Assembly (NCBI GenBank): GCA_900317795.1
Contig: ONIF01000029.1
Coordinates: 1 to 12,665 of the forward strand
DNA length: 12,665 nucleotides
Source of the DNA: an uncultured Eubacteriales bacterium
GTDB lineage: Bacteria > Bacillota > Clostridia > Oscillospirales > Acutalibacteraceae
Direction: 5' to 3'
Both the position numbers and the translations under genes were made by a program. The notes below the pieces were generated by a model. It made no database searches. It had not been told where the DNA came from and saw only the letters and a list, made by a program, of their open reading frames with translations. Shown here one piece after another: positions 1-5,490 of this stretch. How positions within the stretch are numbered: the first letter of the stretch is position 1; the number at the start of each line of letters is the position of its first letter.

Positions 1-1192
1 ACCCGACGCTGACGCTGTTTATGACGAAGTTATCAATATTGACCTCTCTAAACTCGTTCCTATGGCAGATTGTCCGCACAGTCCCGACAACGTTAAAACG
101 ATTGAGGAAATCGGTCCTCAGCAGATAGACCAAGTATGCATTGGCTCTTGCACAAACTCCTCTTATCTTGACTTGATGAGAGTTGCCGCTATCCTTAAAG
201 GCAAAACCGTTGCACCCAACGTAAGCCTTGCTATTGCCCCGGGTTCTAAACAGGTCTATAATATGCTTGCTAAAAACGGTGCTTTGGCAGATATTATTGA
301 AGCAGGTGCAAGAATTTTGGAATGTGCCTGCGGTCCATGTATCGGTATGGGACAGTCACCCAATTCAAAGGGCATTTCACTCAGAACTTTCAACCGTAAC
401 TTCGAAGGTCGTTCAGGTACTCGTGACGGTCAAATCTACCTTGTAAGTCCCGAAACTGCCGCTGCCTCTGCTTTGACAGGCGTTTTCACGGATCCCAGAA
501 CTCTCGGTGACGCTGTCAATATTCCTCTCCCCGAAAAATTCGACTTCAACGACAACATGGTAATTGCTCCTGCTCCCGTTGAAGAAATGGACAGCGTAGA
601 AGTCCTCAGAGGTCCTAACATTAAACCCTATCCGGCAACCGCTCCTTTACAGGAAAATATCAATGTTCCCTGCTCTCTCAAAGTAGGCGACAACATTACC
701 ACAGACCATATCATGCCGGCAGGTGCTAAAATTCTTCCCTTGCGTTCCAATATCCCTGCAATCTCCGAACACTGCTTTACAGTCTGTGACAAAAACTTCC
801 CGACACGTGCTAAACAGCTTGGCAGCAGCATTATTGTGGGCGGTATCAACTACGGTCAGGGTTCTTCCCGTGAACACGCTGCTCTTGCACCTCTCTACCT
901 CGGTGTGAAAGCCGTTGTTGTAAAGTCCTTTGCACGTATTCACCGTGCTAATCTCATCAATGCCGGCATTCTTCCCCTTACATTCGTTAATGAAAGCGAT
1001 TACGACAACATCAACGAGGGCGACAGCCTTTCCATTCCGAATGTGCGTCAGCTTATCGCAGACGGCAAAGATGACCTTGTTATCATCAACAACTCCAACG
1101 GCAAGGAAATTCCCGTTAAGTGCGAACTTTCGGGTCGTACAAGAGATATTATCCTTGCAGGCGGACTTCTCGACTACACAAAGCTGAATTGA
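1..1192 (+). CDS. acn: Aconitate hydratase (aconitase), 3' part, 5' end outside the window
   Basis: This gene encodes the enzyme that isomerises citrate to isocitrate with a [4Fe-4S] cluster in the cytoplasm. The frame is open from base 2, well upstream of the Met at 62, so the start lies outside the window. The visible part is about 396 residues. It shows the cluster Cys in GSCTNS (TGC at 149-151) and the paired cluster cysteines in ACGPCIG. The end of the catalytic domains is followed by the swivel domain, with GSSREHAAL and the SFARIHRANL stretch typical of aconitases. The short linker between these parts suggests the compact, roughly 640-residue form found in Clostridia rather than the 890-residue AcnA. 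That size is an inference, because the N-terminus is missing. Homology to LeuC/LeuD is expected, but the domain fusion and the icd gene directly downstream favour aconitase. It ends in TGA, immediately at the hairpin repeat before icd. Confidence 0.93.
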   Translation, partial: PDADAVYDEVINIDLSKLVPMADCPHSPDNVKTIEEIGPQQIDQVCIGSCTNSSYLDLMRVAAILKGKTVAPNVSLAIAPGSKQVYNMLAKNGALADIIEAGARILECACGPCIGMGQSPNSKGISLRTFNRNFEGRSGTRDGQIYLVSPETAAASALTGVFTDPRTLGDAVNIPLPEKFDFNDNMVIAPAPVEEMDSVEVLRGPNIKPYPATAPLQENINVPCSLKVGDNITTDHIMPAGAKILPLRSNIPAISEHCFTVCDKNFPTRAKQLGSSIIVGGINYGQGSSREHAALAPLYLGVKAVVVKSFARIHRANLINAGILPLTFVNESDYDNINEGDSLSIPNVRQLIADGKDDLVIINNSNGKEIPVKCELSGRTRDIILAGGLLDYTKLN

Positions 1193-1283
1193 GTGTGGAG
1201 AGTGGAGAGTGAAGAGTGAAGCTGTCAATATATGCTCCACTCCCCACTCCCAACACTCCACTCTTACAGACACTCCACTCTTA
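1191..1283. repeat. Imperfect inverted repeat with GAGTG/CACTC tandem motifs between acn and icd
   Basis: The spacer between acn and icd is almost entirely low-complexity sequence built from GAGTG and GGAGAGTG on the left and CACTCC on the right. By eye, 1191-1222 can fold against 1234-1265 with about 25 of 32 positions paired, around an 11-base loop. The right arm is followed by a near copy of itself: the 14 bases at 1253-1266 recur at 1270-1283. The left arm begins inside the acn stop codon. There is no long T run behind it, so it is a poor intrinsic terminator. It resembles the small dispersed palindromic repeats of bacterial genomes and could be an mRNA stability or processing element. 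Its function is unknown. Confidence 0.75.
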
Positions 1284-1307
1284 ATAAAAGAAAGGAAAGA
1301 ATTTTCT

Positions 1308-2516
1308 ATGGAAAAAATTAAAATGTCCACACCCCTCGTTGAAATGGACGGAGATGAAATGACGAGAATTATCTGGAAAATGATTAAAGATATTCTCATT
1401 CTCCCCTATGTTGACCTCAAAACAGAATACTATGATTTAGGTCTTGAAAACCGTGAAAAAACCAAAGACCAAGTTACAGTTGATTCCGCTGAGGCTACCA
1501 AAAAATACGGTGTTGCCGTAAAGTGTGCCACTATCACTCCCAATGCGGAACGTGTAAAAGAATACAATCTTTCTCAGATGTGGAAATCCCCTAACGGCAC
1601 TATCAGAGCTATTCTTGACGGTACTGTTTTCAGAACTCCCATTGTTGTAAAAGGCATTACTCCCTATATTCCCACATGGACAAAGCCTATTACAATCGCC
1701 CGTCACGCTTACGGTGATGTTTACAAAAATACCGAAATGGTTGTAAAAGGCGGTTCAAAGGCTGAACTCGTTGTCACTGACGAAAACGGTAATGAAACCC
1801 GTCAGCTTATCCATGACTTTGCAACTGACGGTATTATACAGGGACTTCACAACATTGACAAGAGTATTGCAAGCTTTGCAAGGGCTTGTTTCAACTTTGC
1901 TCTCGATAAAAAACAAGACCTCTGGTTTGCTACAAAAGACACTATCTCTAAAAAATATGACCACCGTTTCAAAGACATCTTCAACGAAATCTTTGAAAAC
2001 GAATACAAAGATAAATTTGCCGATGCAGGCATTACTTTCTTCTATACCCTCATTGATGACGCTGTTGCAAGAGTGATCCGCTCAGACGGCGGTTATATCT
2101 GGGCTTGCAAAAACTATGACGGTGATGTTATGTCAGACATGGTTGCTACTGCTTTCGGCTCTCTCGCTATGATGACATCAGTGCTTGTATCTCCCGACGG
2201 CATTTATGAATATGAAGCCGCTCACGGTACGGTTCAGCGTCACTATTATAAACATCTCAAAGGCGAAACAACCTCCACGAACTCCGTTGCAACCCTCTTT
2301 GCGTGGACAGGTGCTTTGAGAAAGCGTGGCGAACTTGACAACATACCCGAACTCTGCAATTTTGCCGACAAACTCGAAAAAGCTACTCTTGCCACTATCG
2401 AGGACGGCATTATGACAGGCGACCTTGCTTTGCTTTCCTCTCTCGAAAACAAGACCAAAGTTGATACGGAAACTTTCCTTGTTGAAGTCAATAAACGTCT
2501 TTCCGCCATGCTGTAA
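1308..2516 (+). CDS. icd: NADP-dependent isocitrate dehydrogenase, eukaryote-like homodimeric type
   Basis: The enzyme oxidatively decarboxylates isocitrate to 2-oxoglutarate in the cytoplasm, producing NADPH. The 402-residue product follows the layout of human IDH1: GDEMTRIIW near residue 15, the substrate loop MWKSPNGTIR, the ARHAYGD motif with the isocitrate-binding Arg, metal-binding aspartates in LIDDAVA and KNYDGDVMSD, and AAHGTVQRHYYK. The Arg-His pair in that last motif contacts the NADP 2'-phosphate in the family, so NADP is the likely cofactor. The start at 1308 is preceded by AAAGGAAAG at 1291-1299. The same frame is open from 1209, but those 33 codons translate the repeat spacer and are not conserved in the family. 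It sits behind aconitase, so the two form the route from citrate to glutamate precursor. Its stop overlaps the ribosome binding site of the next gene. Confidence 0.96.
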   Translation: MEKIKMSTPLVEMDGDEMTRIIWKMIKDILILPYVDLKTEYYDLGLENREKTKDQVTVDSAEATKKYGVAVKCATITPNAERVKEYNLSQMWKSPNGTIRAILDGTVFRTPIVVKGITPYIPTWTKPITIARHAYGDVYKNTEMVVKGGSKAELVVTDENGNETRQLIHDFATDGIIQGLHNIDKSIASFARACFNFALDKKQDLWFATKDTISKKYDHRFKDIFNEIFENEYKDKFADAGITFFYTLIDDAVARVIRSDGGYIWACKNYDGDVMSDMVATAFGSLAMMTSVLVSPDGIYEYEAAHGTVQRHYYKHLKGETTSTNSVATLFAWTGALRKRGELDNIPELCNFADKLEKATLATIEDGIMTGDLALLSSLENKTKVDTETFLVEVNKRLSAML

Positions 2517-2520
2517 GGAG
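2515..2520 (+). promoter_or_regulatory. Ribosome binding site fixing the TTG start of the acyltransferase gene
   Basis: AAGGAG lies eight bases before the TTG at 2529 and overlaps the TAA stop of icd. An ATG at 2521 is out of frame for this gene and is followed at once by TAA, so it cannot serve as the start. The overlap suggests that ribosomes finishing icd begin the next gene. Confidence 0.8.
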
Positions 2521-2528
2521 ATGTAAAA

Positions 2529-3584
2529 TTGAGCAAGACTGCCCGAAACGGCAAAGTTGACTTGTTCAAATTCATTTTCTCCATTGTTGTCATCATCTAC
2601 CATTTCGGCAATGCCGTTAAATTTGACAATGAACTTTTCAATAAAGGTTATATCGGTGTGGAATTTTTCTTTATCGTATCGGGATTTTTGTTTGCCAAAT
2701 CGCTTGCAAAAATCCCCTATCATAAAGAAACTCTGCCTGCCGATTCCGTTCATTTCATGTGGAGAAAATATAAGTCTTTTCTGCCGTATCACTTTTTTAC
2801 ATTTGTATGCACATTCATAACGGCTTCAATCATCTCTCAATGGAACATCTCCAATATTGCCTTTGAACTCGCCAATTCCATTCCCGATTTCTTTATGATA
2901 CAAATAAACGGTGTAAGCAAAATGTCTTTACTCGGGCATGAATGGTATATTTCCGCCATGCTTATCGCCATGTTTGTATTAACTCCCTTTGTGATAAAAT
3001 TTAGGGATATATTTTTGAAATACATAGCTCCTGCACTTGCCTTTTTCATATTGGCACTGCTTTTCCATTCTTATGGAAACCTCAATGCTGTCGGGGCTTG
3101 GATAGGCGTTTTTAATTCGGGTTTTCTGCGTGCACTGGCTGAAATTTCCCTCGGCTGTGTATGCTTTGCCGTTTCCGAAAAGGGCTTTATTGAAAAATTC
3201 CCAAAGCCTGTTCTTATCATCACGGAACTTACACTCTACACTTTGGTTATTCTCTATGCCAATAAAAGTTTAGGCTCTGTTTCGGAACTTTCCATTGTCA
3301 TCATGCTGGCATTTGCTGTGACTATCTCGTTTTCACCAAAATCAAGCCTTGCCTTTCTCAATAACAAATTCGTTCTGTTTCTGGGAAAAATCAGCTTCCC
3401 CATATATCTCACTCAGATATTTGTACGTCAGGCTCTCGTAAAATCAAATCTCGGTCTTGACTACTTCTCCTATATGGGACTGTATGTGTTTACGGTCATA
3501 GCCGTTTCACTTCTGTGCATACTCATTTGCGATTCCATTGTTAATTTTATTCATAAAAAAATAAACAAACCCACAGCCGTTTGA
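2529..3584 (+). CDS. Membrane acyltransferase, acyltransferase family 3
   Basis: This is an integral membrane protein of 351 residues that probably transfers an acyl group such as acetyl to a cell-surface sugar or glycolipid. The N-terminal stretch VDLFKFIFSIVVIIYHFGN holds the family's characteristic His (His25) at the end of the first membrane segment. It is followed by GYIGVEFFFIVSGFLFA, the hallmark second segment of acyltransferase family 3 (OafA/WecH/OatA-like membrane part). About nine or ten hydrophobic segments follow, and the tail is basic (HKKINK). There is no C-terminal SGNH domain, so it is the short, stand-alone form. The start is TTG, chosen because of the AAGGAG eight bases upstream. 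The gene lies 12 bases behind icd and looks co-translated with it, although no metabolic link is obvious. The substrate cannot be read from the sequence. Its stop codon lies in the loop of the following terminator hairpin. Confidence 0.9.
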   Translation: MSKTARNGKVDLFKFIFSIVVIIYHFGNAVKFDNELFNKGYIGVEFFFIVSGFLFAKSLAKIPYHKETLPADSVHFMWRKYKSFLPYHFFTFVCTFITASIISQWNISNIAFELANSIPDFFMIQINGVSKMSLLGHEWYISAMLIAMFVLTPFVIKFRDIFLKYIAPALAFFILALLFHSYGNLNAVGAWIGVFNSGFLRALAEISLGCVCFAVSEKGFIEKFPKPVLIITELTLYTLVILYANKSLGSVSELSIVIMLAFAVTISFSPKSSLAFLNNKFVLFLGKISFPIYLTQIFVRQALVKSNLGLDYFSYMGLYVFTVIAVSLLCILICDSIVNFIHKKINKPTAV

Positions 3585-3599
3585 AAGCTGTGGGTTTTT
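3567..3599. terminator. Bidirectional intrinsic terminator between convergent operons
   Basis: A perfect 11-base-pair stem pairs 3567-3577 (AAACCCACAGC) with 3587-3597 around a nine-base loop. On the plus strand it is followed by a T run. On the minus strand the stem is followed by TTTGTTTATTTTTTT, so it can stop transcription from both sides. The stop codon of the acyltransferase gene lies inside the loop, and the radical SAM gene ends eight bases from the stem. Confidence 0.92.
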
Positions 3600-3604
3600 A
3601 TCAT

Positions 3605-4669
3605 TTAAAAAATTACATCTTTGAAACATACAAGCGGTTTATTATTGCTGTAATCCCAGCTGTGATACGAACCGCCAAGACAAAAGTATTTTGACTCGCA
3701 ATGACTGCACTTTTCATTCTTTTCATAAAGAGGCGTGCGGAATATTTTAAAACCATTTCTCCACACATCTGTGAAATCATCTCTAAGAATATTTCCCTCT
3801 ATGGTTTCACTTCGCCTTTCAATGTCAAGACAGGCACCTATATCACCGTTTGCCATGATACTTGCCGTATATACTCCCGCACTGCAAATGAAATACCAGT
3901 CACGAACGGCTTTTTCATACTCCAATCCCAGATAATGTGTACAGCCGTATGAAAGAGGATAACCCTCATTTCTCTTTGTGCGGATAAAATCAAACATTCT
4001 GACATAATCCTCTTTATCCAGCATATAGCCGTCAAGAGAAAGTGCCCTGCCGATAGGCTCAAGGTTGATTACTCTCCATGAATCAACGTCCAATTCCTGC
4101 ATGAGTTCAAACAGGGAATCCAATTCATTGATATTTTTCTTAGTAACCACAGTAGTAGCCTGAACTTCCATGAAATTGTATTTCAAGAGATTTTTTATTC
4201 CCTCGACAGCCTTTTTGAAACCGCCCTTTGTTCTGCGGAAACTATCATGGGTATCTTCCAGACCGTCAATGATTCTTGAGATTGTTTTCATGCCTGTTTC
4301 TTCAAGACGTTTCGCAACATTATCTGTAATCAGCGTTCCATTGCTTGTCATGCCCCACTTATAGCCGAGTTTATTCGCATACGACATTATATCAAAAAAT
4401 TCCTTGCGTAACAACGGCTCTCCGCCCGTAATGCACAACATCGGCAAAGGCGAAAAATCCCTCTTCACCTTGTCAAGCAGTTCATAATATTTCTCTACGG
4501 GCATTTCCTCCGACTTCACATCTCCACAATAACTTCCGCAATGCAGACATCTTTCATTACAGTTCATGGTAAGCTCCAAGAATAAAAACCTTAACTGCGG
4601 TTCTTTTCTTAACTGCTCTTTATATTTCGCCAATTCCGTCAACTGCGAAATTTTTGTAAGCGTATCCAT
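3605..4669 (-). CDS. Radical SAM/SPASM peptide-modifying enzyme, candidate splicease-type maturase
   Basis: This 354-residue enzyme is very likely the maturase of the peptide encoded just upstream. Cys37-x3-Cys41-x2-Cys44 binds the radical SAM [4Fe-4S] cluster, and GGEP at 82-85 is the SAM-binding motif. The C-terminal SPASM region shows Cys262-x12-Gly-x4-Cys280, then Cys321-x2-Cys324-x5-Cys330 and a final Cys348. The usual Cys three residues after the Cx5C is a Ser (Ser334), so one auxiliary-cluster ligand is missing. The N-terminal 30 residues are short and charged, and I see no clear RRE-type recognition domain. The gene starts 13 bases after the precursor frame's end, behind a GGGGG ribosome binding site, and is the last gene of the minus-strand unit before the terminator. 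Enzymes of this class act on Cys, Tyr, Trp or other residues of ribosomal peptides. The repeated Val-Tyr-Gly in the partner suggests tyramine excision as by PlpX, but crosslinking of Tyr remains possible. Confidence 0.93.
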   Translation of the reverse strand: MDTLTKISQLTELAKYKEQLRKEPQLRFLFLELTMNCNERCLHCGSYCGDVKSEEMPVEKYYELLDKVKRDFSPLPMLCITGGEPLLRKEFFDIMSYANKLGYKWGMTSNGTLITDNVAKRLEETGMKTISRIIDGLEDTHDSFRRTKGGFKKAVEGIKNLLKYNFMEVQATTVVTKKNINELDSLFELMQELDVDSWRVINLEPIGRALSLDGYMLDKEDYVRMFDFIRTKRNEGYPLSYGCTHYLGLEYEKAVRDWYFICSAGVYTASIMANGDIGACLDIERRSETIEGNILRDDFTDVWRNGFKIFRTPLYEKNEKCSHCESKYFCLGGSYHSWDYSNNKPLVCFKDVIF

Positions 4670-4682
4670 TTACTTACCCCCG

Positions 4683-4985
4683 TCAATTATATCCCATCAT
4701 ATTGGGAGGACCGTATACAGACTCAGGAATTTCCTCCGACGGATCAAAGCTTTCCTCAGGCTCTTCGCTCTCCTCAAATACGGGAGGACCATATACAGAC
4801 TCAGGAATTTCCTCCGATGGCTTAAAACTTTCCTCAAACGGTGGCGGTCCATAGACAGGCTAGGGTATCTCGCCCGGCGGATTAAACGGCATCGGTCTTA
4901 CACAACTGAAACCTGTCAGACTTAATGATGTTCCGAGAATCGCTGCCGCCAATGCTGTACGGCGTCTGAATCTTTTTTCTTTCAT
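4683..4985 (-). pseudogene. Precursor peptide with three VYGPP units, interrupted by an in-frame TAG
   Basis: The frame runs from ATG at 4985 to TGA at 4683, 100 codons, with one TAG at codon 42 (4862-4860). The N-terminus MKEKRFRRRT is strongly basic with a twin-arginine look. It is followed by a hydrophobic stretch of Ala, Leu and Ile (residues 11-26) and Ser-Cys at 27-28, which resembles a Sec or Tat signal peptide. A clean lipobox is absent, because LTG is separated from Cys28 by two residues. The rest is acidic and Pro-rich with Val-Tyr-Gly-Pro-Pro at 44-48, 64-68 and 90-94, ending in NMMGYN. Both sides of the TAG are in one frame, and repeat units 2 and 3 have GAG at the aligned codon, so a single base change explains the break. 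It lies 25 bases after the GNAT gene and 13 before the radical SAM gene, which marks it as that enzyme's likely substrate. Without read-through only a 41-residue fragment lacking every VYG would be made. No in-frame start lies just behind the TAG. Confidence 0.75.
4686..4874 (-). repeat. Three tandem repeat units in the precursor peptide gene
   Basis: Unit 1 (4874-4815, 20 codons), unit 2 (4814-4737, 26 codons) and unit 3 (4736-4686, 17 codons, ending at the tail) share the pattern E-I-P-x-x-V-Y-G-P-P followed by an acidic Phe-Glu-Glu-Ser spacer. Units 2 and 3 have a 26-base identical stretch at 4792-4817 and 4714-4739, 78 bases apart, which suggests a recent duplication. Unit 1 is more diverged (GEIP-stop-PVYGPPP) and carries the TAG. 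Confidence 0.85.
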
Positions 4986-4994
4986 AACAATACG

Positions 4995-5000
4995 TCCTTT
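4995..5000 (-). promoter_or_regulatory. Ribosome binding site of the precursor peptide gene
   Basis: On the minus strand AAAGGA stands nine bases before the ATG at 4985, in the 25-base gap behind the GNAT gene. This supports real translation of the small gene from that ATG. Confidence 0.7.
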
Positions 5001-5010
5001 CTAAAAATTT

Positions 5011-5490
5011 TTATAATTCTATAAAATACGGGCATATATTCGCATAACTGCCGTCTTTCATGCGGAAACCGTTTGGAATAGTTCCCAACTGCCGAAAGCC
5101 TATTCTTTCATATAAATGCCTTGCATGGATATTGCTTTCAACTACTGCATTGAACTGCAATATTTTGAAACCGATATTTTTCGCTTGTTTCATACAGTCA
5201 AGCACCAGCTTTTCACCTATATGATTTCCTCTGCTTTCCGAACTGACGGCATAACTTGCATTGCAGATATGACCGCATCTGCCTATGTTATTCGGGTGAA
5301 GTATATACAAGCCGTAAATTTTGCCGTTCTCCCATGCAACTCCTGTATAACTCTGCTCCGAAAAGAATTTTCCGCCTGTTTCGGCATTCAAATATTCTTC
5401 CTGCGGAAATGCATTCCCCGACTCAACTACTTCATTCCATATCCGTATCATTTCAGACAAATCACTTTTCTGAAACTTCCTTATTTCCAT
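5011..5490 (-). CDS. GNAT-family N-acetyltransferase
   Basis: This 159-residue protein is a complete GCN5-related acetyltransferase that would transfer acetyl from acetyl-CoA to an amine in the cytoplasm. The acetyl-CoA pyrophosphate loop is visible as RGNHIG (87-92) after the beta-4 strand NASYAVS. The C-terminal NIHARHLYERIGF (motif B region) is typical of the family. The tail GTIPNGFRMKDGSYAN and the N-terminal IRIWNEVVE resemble phosphinothricin/methionine-sulfoximine type members, but the substrate cannot be assigned. The start at 5490 has AAGGAG ten bases upstream and overlaps the end of the ABC ATPase gene by 29 bases, so the two are translationally coupled. It lies between the exporter ATPase and the peptide precursor, so it might modify or give immunity to the peptide product. 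That is only a suggestion from position. Confidence 0.9.
   Translation of the reverse strand: MEIRKFQKSDLSEMIRIWNEVVESGNAFPQEEYLNAETGGKFFSEQSYTGVAWENGKIYGLYILHPNNIGRCGHICNASYAVSSESRGNHIGEKLVLDCMKQAKNIGFKILQFNAVVESNIHARHLYERIGFRQLGTIPNGFRMKDGSYANICPYFIEL

Noticed and set aside
1209..1307. Upstream extension of the icd frame from an earlier ATG
   Set aside because: It translates the repeat spacer, has no family similarity, and the ATG at 1308 has a good AAAGGAAAG site and aligns with the normal IDH N-terminus.
647..1399. 250-codon open frame on the minus strand opposite aconitase
   Set aside because: It lies antisense to clearly conserved aconitase coding sequence and across the repeat, with no ribosome binding site or recognisable domain.
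2178..2792. 204-codon open frame on the minus strand across the icd/acyltransferase junction
   Set aside because: It is antisense to two well-supported genes and has no recognisable motif.
4686..4874. CRISPR-like or regulatory DNA repeat
   Set aside because: There are only three unequal units, they keep a reading frame with synonymous differences, and they encode a conserved VYGPP pattern, so they are coding repeats.
4566..4925. 119-codon open frame on the plus strand across the precursor repeats
   Set aside because: It is the antisense image of the repeats, starts inside the radical SAM gene without a ribosome binding site, and its Arg-rich repeats follow from the opposite strand.
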